A DNA stretch of 64,000 bases from Bacteroides intestinalis DSM 17393 (GTDB lineage Bacteria > Bacteroidota > Bacteroidia > Bacteroidales > Bacteroidaceae): the NCBI RefSeq assembly GCF_000172175.1, contig NZ_ABJL02000008.1, forward strand, positions 2,232,001 through 2,296,000, given 5' to 3'. The position numbers and the translations under genes are program-made. Every line of letters begins with the position of its first letter. Position 1 is the stretch's first letter. Under the pieces are notes generated by a model. That model made no database searches. It was given only the letters and a program-made list of their open reading frames with translations, and was not told the DNA's origin. Below, piece by piece: positions 9,793 to 18,311 of this stretch.

Positions 9793-10246
9793 ATCATAAA
9801 TCTTATATGTGTAGATTATAACGATGAAAGAAGGATTATGTTTACTTATAAACGACTCTGAGAGAATTCAATACCATAGTATCAAGGCATCTTCGGTTGT
9901 TATACATCTTCAGCCAACGGCCATCAGAAAGAACGACATATGGAGTTATATCATTTATTATCAAAATATTAGGCCACAACTTTTATCTATTACAAGTTTG
10001 AAATATTGACTGCACGGCATAGTTACTTGGCAATAAAACACTACATGGGATAAACATATAAACAGTACTAATATAGCCAGCCAGCCTATTATTAAAATGA
10101 AAATTGTTGTTAAATCCTTTTTTTACACCCAAACCATTTTCTTACACAACATGTTTTTTTTCAAAACGGGACCGATGGTTTTCCGTCTGATATGATTCCT
10201 CAAGCCATCTGTTCCAACAGTATTATTTTAACTAAAACTTAATATT
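9793..10246. other. Divergent intergenic region, 454 bp
   Basis: It separates the leftward phosphatase gene from the rightward stress cluster and must hold both promoters. An ATG frame at 9824-10009 has no recognisable features. I see no RNA gene or repeat. Confidence 0.4.
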
Positions 10247-10504
10247 ATGTATTTTATTTGGTACATTATCATTGGAATCGTTGCCGGACTCATAGCCGGC
10301 AAGATTATGAGAGGAGGCGGTTTCGGACTTCTCATTAACCTACTCGTAGGTATTGTAGGTGGCGTATTGGGTGGCTGGGTATTCGGCTTGTTGGGAATTA
10401 CTACCACAGGCCTTCTGGGTAGCCTTTTCACCTCTGTTATCGGTGCAGTTCTATTATTGTGGATCATATCCTTCTTTCGTCATCCCAAGAGAACTGATAT
10501 TTAA
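10247..10504 (+). CDS. GlsB/YeaQ/YmgE-family stress membrane protein
   Basis: An 85-residue protein of the transglycosylase-associated family. Three hydrophobic helices carry the family glycine pattern (GIVAGLIAGKIMRGGGFGLLINLLVGIVGG) and the protein ends in a short basic tail (HPKRTD). Members are induced by general or envelope stress; the molecular role is unknown. It is first in a run of same-strand genes (10.2-13.1 kb). Confidence 0.9.
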   Translation: MYFIWYIIIGIVAGLIAGKIMRGGGFGLLINLLVGIVGGVLGGWVFGLLGITTTGLLGSLFTSVIGAVLLLWIISFFRHPKRTDI

Positions 10505-10533
10505 ATTTTTATTAACCTAAACCCTTTTTGATT

Positions 10534-10830
10534 ATGGAAACTAGTAAATCTAACTTTTTGATTGGGCTGGCAATAGGTTCGGCCATCGGAGCACTTGCTC
10601 AACGTTTTTCACGTACGGCAAAAGCCAAGATGCTAAAAAAGAAAATTCATAATGCCATGGCAAAGATTGCCGATCGTGCTGAAAGCCTTGCAGAAACCGT
10701 GAGAGACAAAGCACTGGATGCAAGTACCAAAACCGCCGACAAGGTTGCAGATGCGACCTTTGACGTTGCCGAAAAGGCTGACACTCTGAAAAGTAAAGTC
10801 CATGCAGCTGCTTTAGAAGCCAAAAAATAG
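10534..10830 (+). CDS. YtxH-domain protein (paralogue)
   Basis: A 98-residue protein with a Gly/Ala membrane helix (FLIGLAIGSAIGALAQRFSR) and a Lys/Ala/Asp-rich amphipathic helix. I use the ATG at 10534 instead of the in-frame TTG at 10528. It shares its N-terminal third with the protein at 2816-3166. It lies 29 bp after the GlsB-like gene, so they are probably one transcript. Confidence 0.8.
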   Translation: METSKSNFLIGLAIGSAIGALAQRFSRTAKAKMLKKKIHNAMAKIADRAESLAETVRDKALDASTKTADKVADATFDVAEKADTLKSKVHAAALEAKK

Positions 10831-10907
10831 GCTACTATAACAAACAACTAAAATTACGGGACGTATTTTCAATGCTTCCCGATCCATTTCACTTGAATTA
10901 ATGATTA

Positions 10908-11186
10908 ATGAATATGAAATGGAACAATAAATGCCAATATACTCCCGCATCCCTGCGGGAAAAGAGTTATGAAGAATTGTACACGCTATGCCTGTCCGCC
11001 TATACAGAGGGCCGTACGGATGAGAGGAATAAAAGCTTGGAAGCGTATAGACTCAGGTGCAGCTGTCTGTTCGGAAACAAATGTATGGACTCTTCCCTTT
11101 CCGTGGGAGTGCGGAAAAGGATATGCGACGGAAATTGTCATTATATAAAGAAATATATGTCTGAACTGGACAAACTGGAGGAATAA
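10908..11186 (+). CDS. Cysteine-rich small protein of unknown function
   Basis: A 92-residue soluble protein. Cysteines cluster in the second half (LRCSCLFGNKCM, RKRICDGNCHY), giving CxC and CxxxC pairs that could bind metal or form disulfides. The first half is predicted helical (LREKSYEELYTLCLSAY). I do not recognise the family. It sits between the YtxH-like gene and the manganese catalase on the same strand; a redox or metal role is only a guess from context. Confidence 0.65.
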   Translation: MNMKWNNKCQYTPASLREKSYEELYTLCLSAYTEGRTDERNKSLEAYRLRCSCLFGNKCMDSSLSVGVRKRICDGNCHYIKKYMSELDKLEE

Positions 11187-11364
11187 AATTTATTTTCTCC
11201 GATCCTTTCTCATTTATATCTCTACCGACAACTTTACCCTCTTGACTTGATTGGATAAACCTCTTCCGGTCTGTATATACGGCCCGGCAAGGATATTCCT
11301 ATCTTTAATATACAGATGTACATCTAAAATTAACCTGAATTATTAACTTAAAAATGAATCTGTT

Positions 11365-12318
11365 ATGTTTTACCATGTAAAAGATCTTCAGTTCAATGCC
11401 CGTGTATCACAGCCGGATCCTCGTTTTGCTCGTGTGATGCTTGAGGCATTCGGAGGGGCCAACGGTGAGTTGAAATCCGCTCTACAGTATTTTGTACAGG
11501 CATTCAGTTGCCATAACCCCTACCCTGACAAATATGACATGCTCATGGATATTGCCACTGAGGAGTTCGGCCATCTTGAAATCGTAGGTGCAACCATCCA
11601 GATGCTCCTCGGACCAGTAAACGGAGAAATGAAGGATGTATTGGAAGATACTCCTCTGCGTACCATGATGGGAGGAAAAGCAGGCAAAGAGGATCTTATC
11701 CACCAAGCCTTCACCAATCCTGCGTTTCTGGTAACAGCTCCCGGTAGTCCCGTGCTGACCGATAGCAACGGGAACCCATGGTGTGCCACCTATGTATCGG
11801 CCAATGCTGACCTGACAGTGGACCTCCGTTCCAACATGGCGGGTGAAGCACGTGCCAAGATAGGTTACGAAAACCTTATCCCACTTACGGATGACCCACT
11901 TGTAAAAGAAACGCTCACATTCCTTATGACTCGCGAAGTGACCCATTTTCAACAGTTTGAGGCCGCTCTGGAAACTATTCAGCCTAACTTTCCTCCGGGA
12001 GTATTCCAAACATCCCCCCGATACAGTAACCTTTATTTTAATGATTCCAAAGGAAAGGAAGCCCGCGGACCATGGAACGAAGGCAAAAGTACGAGGCTCA
12101 AAGAAGAATGGCAATATATTGAGAATCCACTGGAGGAAGTCAGAAGTACTGACGGACTACTTCAACGTAAACCTAAAGGCACCAAACGTACGGAAAAGGA
12201 AGTACGCCAGACAGATGAAAAACTAGCCAAGGAACGGAGCAGCGAGATACTCTCCCATATCCCTAAAGGAGAAATGCGTTGGTGTGAATATGGAAATGCT
12301 AAGAACGGAAACAAATAA
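11365..12318 (+). CDS. Manganese catalase family protein
   Basis: A 317-residue non-haem catalase. The four-helix-bundle metal ligands can be placed: E35 (NGELKSAL), E67 and H70 (ATEEFGHLEIV), E161 (GEARAKIGYE) and H194 (REVTHFQQFE), matching the E/E/H/E/H set of dimanganese catalases. The C-terminal 80 residues are charged and low complexity (KGTKRTEKEVRQTDEK), longer than the core enzyme. Cytoplasmic, converting hydrogen peroxide to water and oxygen. It sits in the stress cluster with a 178-bp leader region. Confidence 0.9.
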   Translation: MFYHVKDLQFNARVSQPDPRFARVMLEAFGGANGELKSALQYFVQAFSCHNPYPDKYDMLMDIATEEFGHLEIVGATIQMLLGPVNGEMKDVLEDTPLRTMMGGKAGKEDLIHQAFTNPAFLVTAPGSPVLTDSNGNPWCATYVSANADLTVDLRSNMAGEARAKIGYENLIPLTDDPLVKETLTFLMTREVTHFQQFEAALETIQPNFPPGVFQTSPRYSNLYFNDSKGKEARGPWNEGKSTRLKEEWQYIENPLEEVRSTDGLLQRKPKGTKRTEKEVRQTDEKLAKERSSEILSHIPKGEMRWCEYGNAKNGNK

Positions 12319-12360
12319 GACTTCCAGTTCTACTATTGTTTAACTTAAAAACTAAATTTT

Positions 12361-12477
12361 ATGACAACAAAGAACGAAAAAAAACAGATGGAAGCAAAGG
12401 GTGGCAAAAAGTGTACCCAAAGCAAAGCTAAAGAAAGTAAGCCTGCTGCTTCAAACAAAAAATCGGAGAAGAAATAA
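12361..12477 (+). CDS. Small lysine-rich protein, 38 residues
   Basis: ATG frame beginning MTTKNEKKQMEAKGGKKC and ending NKKSEKK, with 15 lysines and one cysteine. It starts 42 bp after the catalase stop on the same strand, with a clean start and stop. Disordered, basic, no recognised family. It may be a nucleic-acid-binding or stress peptide; position and composition are the only support. Confidence 0.5.
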   Translation: MTTKNEKKQMEAKGGKKCTQSKAKESKPAASNKKSEKK

Positions 12478-12585
12478 CTTGATCTTCCGACAGTATGAAG
12501 TCTAAATCTTCATCCCGGTGGAGAACTGGTTTCTCCACCGGAAATCCTAAAGCATATTGTATAACAAGCAAAAATAGAGAACTAT

Positions 12586-12876
12586 ATGAAAAAGATAATG
12601 TTTATCACACTGACAATTTTATTTGCACTGTCCGCATCATCCTGTCAGGACAAAAAAGAACAGAACCGGACAGAACAGCAGATTGAAAATGCAAAAGAAA
12701 ACGTAAATGACGCATTAGACAAGGCCTCTAACAAAATAGAGGATGGTGCCGACAAAGTTAAAGATGCCTGGAAAGAAACCAAGAAAGACGTGCAACAAGG
12801 TACGGAAAAGGTAAAAAAAGAAATAAAAAAGGATTATAACAAAGCTAAAGATGAAGTAAAAAAGCAGCTTGATTAA
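12586..12876 (+). CDS. Lipoprotein with YtxH/LEA-like coiled tail
   Basis: A 96-residue protein with a signal peptide and lipobox (LFALSASSC, Cys about residue 20). The mature part is one amphipathic helix of repeated KxxKxxVxxxxE units (NKIEDGADKVKDAWKETKKDV) closely resembling the tail of the YtxH-like protein at 2816-3166. It is probably a membrane-anchored envelope spacer or stress protein of unknown partner. Confidence 0.75.
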   Translation: MKKIMFITLTILFALSASSCQDKKEQNRTEQQIENAKENVNDALDKASNKIEDGADKVKDAWKETKKDVQQGTEKVKKEIKKDYNKAKDEVKKQLD

Positions 12877-12934
12877 GACTGTCATATAAACCTTTATATC
12901 TCGATTTACTATCTCTCATTTAATTTATACAGGT

Positions 12935-13126
12935 ATGAATATTCTTGCTATTTGGGTCGTTGGAATAGTTCTGACTATAAGATGCGCCTGGGAAATAGGT
13001 TGCCTGAGAATACCGAAAGAAAAAAAACTTATGGTAATCCTGCTGGTAGTCCTTACAAGCTGGATAGGAGCATTCCTCTATACTTTCTTCTTTAAAGAGA
13101 AGGTAGGAGCATGGCTAGACAGGTAA
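12935..13126 (+). CDS. Small two-helix inner-membrane protein (paralogue)
   Basis: A 63-residue protein with two hydrophobic helices around a charged loop (RIPKEKK). The segment LMVILLVVLTSWIGAFLYTFFF aligns with LIAIILVVLTSWVGLLFYYFY of the protein at 2546-2752. It is the last gene of the stress cluster, followed by a hairpin terminator. Confidence 0.75.
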   Translation: MNILAIWVVGIVLTIRCAWEIGCLRIPKEKKLMVILLVVLTSWIGAFLYTFFFKEKVGAWLDR

Positions 13127-13176
13127 TGACGAAAACCAAATTGGTAAGATATTCGGGTGTTTAAAGTTCTAATAAG

Positions 13177-13210
13177 AAAAGGACAGTGCGTGATGCATAG
13201 TCCTTTTGAA
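13177..13210 (+). terminator. Terminator of the stress cluster
   Basis: AAAAGGAC (13177-13184) pairs with GTCCTTTT (13200-13207) around a 15-nt loop, ending in a T run. Confidence 0.7.
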
Positions 13211-13347
13211 TTAGATAATTACTTGATATTAAAAACAAGAAGCAAATATGGGGTTCAATTCGAGGAGCTCCCGTAATCAAAGCAAAATCACAGCCTGGTG
13301 TCATAAAAGTTACATTTTGCCGTCCGTTTTCTATTTATCGTTCGGTC

Positions 13348-13434
13348 GGATTTGTAATCTAATTGTTCTTTATTTTAGGATTTATAATCCGAATAGAAAC
13401 ATTTTTTACCTGATGTTAATCGGATTGCAAATCC
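13348..13434. repeat. Three GGATT-nnn-AATCC palindromes
   Basis: GGATTTGTAATCT (13348-13360), GGATTTATAATCC (13378-13390) and GGATTGCAAATCC (13422-13434) are variants of one 13-bp palindrome spaced 30 and 44 bp apart. They could be a dispersed intergenic repeat or remnants of one. Confidence 0.6.
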
Positions 13435-13828
13435 TGATACCCGGAGGAGGAAGTGCAGATTACAAGAAACACGAACTAAGTTGATAAGAGAGATTAATTC
13501 TCTGATGAGTGATAATGACAATCCTTCTAAGTTTTGAAAGTGCGGAACCTGCATGGGAAAGAAGCAGCTACGATTTATTCCAGCATTCCCCATCTGTTCA
13601 ATGGAAACTATTTAACCTGCAAAAGCTAAAGAAACAGAACCCGTCAAAATTATATCAGGAAGTAGAAAAATTACAAATAATTCTCGCAATGAAATAGTTT
13701 AGACTTGGCTATTTGGAGAGAATCTGATGCATAAAAATGCCCCCATTCCGATACTTCCCCTTCCTTTATTTAGCTCGCTACCACACTCCCATCCACATCT
13801 TTACCATCATCCGCATGAGGCTATTTAG

Positions 13829-16156
13829 TTACAGAGATGTTTCTTTGACACAACGTACTGCAAACCCACCCGCACGTTTTCCCGCATGTGCTATATGTAT
13901 TTGGTCAGATCCGGCATACATAACGGATGACATTGTATATTCCGGGCCACAAGGGGATGACATCCACAAGTATGCATTTATTCCTACTCTTTTAATCAAA
14001 GCGTCAGGACCATTACGAAAACCTGATACTGGCAAAAAAGTTTTCGCACCTGTCATACCACCAAAATACAAGAAATAATTTTTATCACTTGCCTCCTTCC
14101 AGACATGTTCCAATAAATTATACCAAGCATTGGCATCACTATATGCAATCCCTGTCCAAGTATCCGCCGGAGCAACACGCCAGCCAGCAGGACAAGGGTC
14201 ATAGATTGTCTTTTTTCCACTTTCACTTTCTGTCCCCCAAGGAGCAGGGTCCAAAATTGTACATGGAGGAGGATTTATACTATTGTTACTACCTTTCGCT
14301 GTATCATTGTCACCCCACAAACAGCTCGAAACTTTCCATTGACTGGAGTTCAATGTTGCACTATTTATCCAATTATCTCCTTTAATAAATACATCAGGAT
14401 GTTGGATACTATAATCCAAATTATTTTGAATGGTACTCCCTGTCGTCGTAGCTTCCACAGCCTTTAAATAAAAAGCATCAGTCTTCGAATCATTTGCACC
14501 ATTCAAGGGAAAGGGATCTTTACGTCCAAACTGGTAACTCAGATTAAAAGCTCCGCTATTCCCCTCAAATGTAAGAGAACTATTTGCTTTATCTAACAAT
14601 GTACCTAACTTACATTCCATCAAGACTAATTCACGTTCACGCATGGCTATTCTTTTTGCAGTTGCATCCGGAAATGCATTTGCATACCATTCCCGCTTAG
14701 TATTGGTCTTTATCTTTAGAACATGGCTTTTGTTTAATTCTGTCAAATTTACTCCGTCGGTACGCCAGATATGCCAACTCCATAATATTTGGTCTGAACT
14801 GTTTCGCACAGCTATTAGAGCATTTCCTTTAGCTGTTCCTGTTTTGAATTTTACATATCCGGAACTATTATCCCATTTCAAAGAAGCAATGATTCCGCTA
14901 TTTGTCTCCCACACAAGAATAGCATCCTTTATTTGATTTTTGGGAATTGTTACAGCATCCGTACTTCCTGTAACTTTGCTGGGCATCAAACTTATGCCCG
15001 AACCATACTGCTGTGCTGCATAATCTCCCGTCTCTCCGTTACCTCTTACAGTTGCATTGAAATTATACCATGCATTATCTGTGGCTGCCAGATAGCAGTT
15101 TGCGCACCCATCTTCACTAAGATCAACCCCAACAATAACTCTGGAATCACTAGCCATGCCATATCCGTCAAATGTAGCTTTCAGAGTGATGTCATACCTA
15201 TAATTACCGTTCCGTTTGATATTGAAGTCACTCGTATTGTTTTCGCCAAGATACACCGTCCACGTCACGGTTACAGCACCCACCAAACCATGAATAACTA
15301 CGTAAGTAGCCTTGGCAGGTGCATTGGCAGTCGTTTTGTCCTTCTGGGCGGAAATGGATTTAGTCCCCCTACGGTTCTCAAACATATAGAAAGTCTTACT
15401 TACCGAAGTTGTTCCGGACGTAGTGACAACGCCACTTTCTTTCCAATGTGCGGCAGTAGTCGTCTGTACAGCATCCGATGTACTGGAAATATAATAGGAA
15501 CGTGAAGGGATATTCTTTACGGAATAATTCGTAATCGTAATGCCACTGCCCGCCTCAACCTTAATATTCAACACTACTTTGGCTACCATACGGGTCAATA
15601 CCAGTCGTGTGGCTAAATCCTGCGCTCCCGCCTTGATATTCACACTCTTCATGCTTCCGGTCATTAGCAAATTAGTACCTTTACCCAAGTCGTCCCAATT
15701 GGTAAGACTATACACCATACTTTTCAGATATGACTCCTTATGTATGGCATATCCCTTGAATAAGTCAGCCTTACCCGTATTGGCAACGGCATAGATGGTA
15801 CATCCGGTAGCGCTACGGGTATTCACGGTAACCGTAGAACCACCCGTCTGATATTTCTGACCGATCAGTTCACCCGAACTGTTATATACCAGAATATGAA
15901 GATTGCTGACCACACTCTCATTGACTGTCCGGGTAGCGATATCCACCTGTTCCTCACCCTGCACTTCCAACCGGATAGTAGCAGGCTGGCCTTCCTCCAC
16001 ATCCTCCATACTCTCCTCTTCCGGTTGGCAGGAACTGCAAACAGCCGTCATCGCCAGCAACGTGCCCAGCATGAACAGCACGAAAAGCACTTTCCAGCAA
16101 AATGGAACAGGCTCTTCCTGTCTACGGTATACTCTGTATTCAAATAACCTGATCAT
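13829..16156 (-). CDS. Large fimbrillin, probable type V pilus tip adhesin
   Basis: A 775-residue exported protein. A basic N-terminus and membrane helix (VLFVLFMLGTLLAMTAV) precede a CSSC that may be lipidated. Residues about 50-330 resemble the N-terminal fimbrillin fold (Mfa-like, with an IRLEVQGEEQVDIATRTV donor region). The C-terminal half is longer than usual and carries a DPCPAGWRVAP motif with repeated Trp and Cys and a closing AGGFAVRCVKE, as in the FISUMP-type domains on Bacteroidetes surface proteins. As last gene of the operon after shaft and anchor, it fits a tip adhesin. The ligand is unknown. Confidence 0.75.
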   Translation of the reverse strand: MIRLFEYRVYRRQEEPVPFCWKVLFVLFMLGTLLAMTAVCSSCQPEEESMEDVEEGQPATIRLEVQGEEQVDIATRTVNESVVSNLHILVYNSSGELIGQKYQTGGSTVTVNTRSATGCTIYAVANTGKADLFKGYAIHKESYLKSMVYSLTNWDDLGKGTNLLMTGSMKSVNIKAGAQDLATRLVLTRMVAKVVLNIKVEAGSGITITNYSVKNIPSRSYYISSTSDAVQTTTAAHWKESGVVTTSGTTSVSKTFYMFENRRGTKSISAQKDKTTANAPAKATYVVIHGLVGAVTVTWTVYLGENNTSDFNIKRNGNYRYDITLKATFDGYGMASDSRVIVGVDLSEDGCANCYLAATDNAWYNFNATVRGNGETGDYAAQQYGSGISLMPSKVTGSTDAVTIPKNQIKDAILVWETNSGIIASLKWDNSSGYVKFKTGTAKGNALIAVRNSSDQILWSWHIWRTDGVNLTELNKSHVLKIKTNTKREWYANAFPDATAKRIAMRERELVLMECKLGTLLDKANSSLTFEGNSGAFNLSYQFGRKDPFPLNGANDSKTDAFYLKAVEATTTGSTIQNNLDYSIQHPDVFIKGDNWINSATLNSSQWKVSSCLWGDNDTAKGSNNSINPPPCTILDPAPWGTESESGKKTIYDPCPAGWRVAPADTWTGIAYSDANAWYNLLEHVWKEASDKNYFLYFGGMTGAKTFLPVSGFRNGPDALIKRVGINAYLWMSSPCGPEYTMSSVMYAGSDQIHIAHAGKRAGGFAVRCVKETSL

Positions 16157-16186
16157 TGTATTCTTACTTACATTTCTACATCCGGC

Positions 16187-17074
16187 TTACATTTCCACAT
16201 CCTGACTGACCGTACCCCAGGGAACCACACTCACAACGACCTTCACCTCCGCATAGCGGAAGTCAAGATCTATGTTAGTCTGTTTACCCACAGGAGCATA
16301 CAAAGGACGGAATTCATTGTCTTCGGTGATAGTCAACAGTTTCTCCCCTTTCCGGTAGATGTCAATTTCCAACGGCCTCCCCTCTCCGGTAGGGAAGATA
16401 TGGAAAGGCGGCGCATAGACATCCCCTTCAGCGTCGGTAACGGAAGCCGGTTCATATCCGGCCCCGCTCCCGGCAGCCTCACCCGTGAAATCCATTTCCG
16501 TACTGGTACAGTGCACTATGAAGCGGTACGATTCACCCTTGTAAGGATAACACTCGGAAAGATAACGCGTGCGTATGCTGAGACCCGCCACCATACGTTC
16601 CATTACGAGTGTAATGTCCGCACCTTCCACGCTACGGGTCTCCGTCTCCCCTATTTCCCTGCGGCAATAGAACAGATCCGTTAGCGGGAGATGCGTGCCG
16701 TGAGCGTATTGCCGGAGTTGAAGTTTCGCATCTTTCAGAGGGGTTCCCGGCGCTATATCCGTAGTAATCAGGGTATCTTCTTTCAGATTGCCCCAGGCTA
16801 CCAGCGTGAGATGTTCGCCTTTGTCCTCTCCAAAATAAAAGTCAGAAAAGCCATCGGAGGGAATCATCCTGACGAAACCCTGCTCATTAAAGAGGTAGAT
16901 ATCCGATTTCTGCAAGGCCCCGCTTCCGGTGAGGTCGTTCCCGTCAGCATCCACCGCGCGGACATGAAGTTCGTAACGGGCACAACCTTCCATATCCTCA
17001 CGTACGCACGAGGCGCAGCAGAGAATAAAAAGAAGAAAGAGCGGAAAGATGAAGGATGTTCCGGAAACTCGCAT
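16187..17074 (-). CDS. FimB/Mfa2-family pilus anchor subunit
   Basis: A 295-residue lipoprotein with a signal peptide ending at a CASC lipobox (about residue 23) followed by VREDMEGC, the signature opening of FimB/Mfa2 anchors. Domains continue with YELHVRAVDADGND and YAPVGKQTNIDLDF. In type V pili this protein holds the shaft base in the outer membrane and limits fibre length. It lies 50 bp downstream of the shaft gene and 30 bp upstream of the tip gene. Confidence 0.88.
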   Translation of the reverse strand: MRVSGTSFIFPLFLLFILCCASCVREDMEGCARYELHVRAVDADGNDLTGSGALQKSDIYLFNEQGFVRMIPSDGFSDFYFGEDKGEHLTLVAWGNLKEDTLITTDIAPGTPLKDAKLQLRQYAHGTHLPLTDLFYCRREIGETETRSVEGADITLVMERMVAGLSIRTRYLSECYPYKGESYRFIVHCTSTEMDFTGEAAGSGAGYEPASVTDAEGDVYAPPFHIFPTGEGRPLEIDIYRKGEKLLTITEDNEFRPLYAPVGKQTNIDLDFRYAEVKVVVSVVPWGTVSQDVEM

Positions 17075-17124
17075 AGCTTGGGCACGGATTGGTTTATAAT
17101 GTCATGTCAGTCTCATATTAATAA

Positions 17125-18252
17125 TCACTCGAAGGTCACATCCTGTCTGATGGTGAGCGCCCAATCAGCGACAGTGACCGTGAGTTGCAGGGTGGCGGGG
17201 TCTATATCCGTGTTATCGTCGGGGGCGCCTTCACCCTTAATGACGGCGGTAAGCACGTATTTAGTGTTGAGAGCGATACTACCCTTGTCAGTACCTGCCC
17301 CTCCCGAAATAGTGGTGTTAGCCTGTTTCTTGTTGATAACAATGGGATAATACCGGGGCACGGAAGCACTGGATCCACCTCCATCCGCATCAAACATGCC
17401 TTTAATGATGAGCTTGGTCGGTGTATTTGAAACATTCGGAAATGTGTAGAAGTAGTAAGGGGTAGTGAGTTCCGTATTGGCTGTATGAGTGGAAACTGTC
17501 TCGTACAGGTACTTTTTTGTATCGGTACTCCCGTCACCTCCATGAACGAGAACACTACCCGTCTTGTCCGCATTGACGGAACTGTTGGCATTCTTCAGAT
17601 ATACACCTGTTACCTTGAACGTCGCATCCTTGAACCGTCCCACCGGATCGAAAGCCGTCTTGATGCTGCTGATAGATACTCTCGCCACAAGACGGGACAG
17701 GGCTATGTTCGCCTCGGTTTCCGTTCCCGCCGTGAAATCCTTTCCGGTGGCGCTTCCCAGCATCGGGAGGTTGTTGGCCTTTTGCGTATCCGTTGCCGCA
17801 CCGGCTCCAGCAGCCTTGGTGGTTTCCGAAAGTAGCATCAGCTTGGCTTTGAAACCGGCAAGGTTGGTCACTCCCGCAAAAAGTCCTGTAGAGGCATTGG
17901 CCACCACATAAATGGTCTGTCCGTTGCCGGGTTCGCAAAGCATCGTAATCTTCTTGCCGGTACCACTTGTTGCAGCCTTGATGTCATCGCCCGTGAATTC
18001 CCGCAGGGCATTGACAGGGTTGCCCGACGCTCCGGTGAATACAGCCACAGTCAGGCGGTTGATCTGGGATTCATCAGTGGTAGGCAAAGTCCCCGTAGCA
18101 CGGCTGTCAGCAGGGGTGCCCACCAAGGTCAGTTCAAGTCTTGCAGTCTTTTCCTTCGGCTGGTTTACATTCTCGTTTTCATCGCTGCCGCATGCGGACA
18201 GTGAAAGGGTGGCCGTTGCCAGCACCGCCCATAAGTAGTTACTCGTTTTCAT
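17125..18252 (-). CDS. Major fimbrillin, FimA/Mfa1-type shaft pilin
   Basis: A 375-residue prepilin with a lipobox (LSLSACGSDEN, Cys about residue 21) and a propeptide followed by an arginine in PADSRATG (about residue 53). That is the kind of site a trypsin-like protease uses to mature FimA/Mfa1 pilins for donor-strand assembly. The rest is Ala/Thr/Gly-rich beta sandwich ending in VTVADWALTIRQDVTFE, a typical C-terminal strand. It should form the pilus shaft. The site and role are inferred from the family. Confidence 0.85.
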   Translation of the reverse strand: MKTSNYLWAVLATATLSLSACGSDENENVNQPKEKTARLELTLVGTPADSRATGTLPTTDESQINRLTVAVFTGASGNPVNALREFTGDDIKAATSGTGKKITMLCEPGNGQTIYVVANASTGLFAGVTNLAGFKAKLMLLSETTKAAGAGAATDTQKANNLPMLGSATGKDFTAGTETEANIALSRLVARVSISSIKTAFDPVGRFKDATFKVTGVYLKNANSSVNADKTGSVLVHGGDGSTDTKKYLYETVSTHTANTELTTPYYFYTFPNVSNTPTKLIIKGMFDADGGGSSASVPRYYPIVINKKQANTTISGGAGTDKGSIALNTKYVLTAVIKGEGAPDDNTDIDPATLQLTVTVADWALTIRQDVTFE

Positions 18253-18311
18253 ATATTATACCGTTTATGGTTATTTTGTATCATTTATCCGTATCGCCCA
18301 TTTTTCAATTC

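Larger units (their letters stand above)
13127..13828. other. Intergenic region of about 700 bp
   Basis: It lies between the stress cluster and the 3' end of the pilus operon. Beyond the terminator it holds three near-identical 13-bp palindromes (13348-13434). Open frames here (for example 13248-13484 and 13509-13697) lack start signals and recognisable content, so I see no gene. Confidence 0.55.

Noticed and set aside
9824..10009. Possible 61-residue gene between the phosphatase and the stress cluster
   Set aside because: No ribosome-binding signal, no family resemblance, and it lies in the divergent promoter region.
13250..13275. Sequence GGGGTTCAATTCGAGG resembling a tRNA T-arm
   Set aside because: The T-stem does not pair (second position G-G) and no acceptor, D or anticodon arms were found around it.
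13248..13697. Open frames downstream of the stress cluster
   Set aside because: Composition is unlike coding sequence, and one frame runs through the palindromic repeats.
14933..15505. Plus-strand open frame opposite the tip fimbrillin
   Set aside because: Shadow frame of a gene with clear fimbrillin features.
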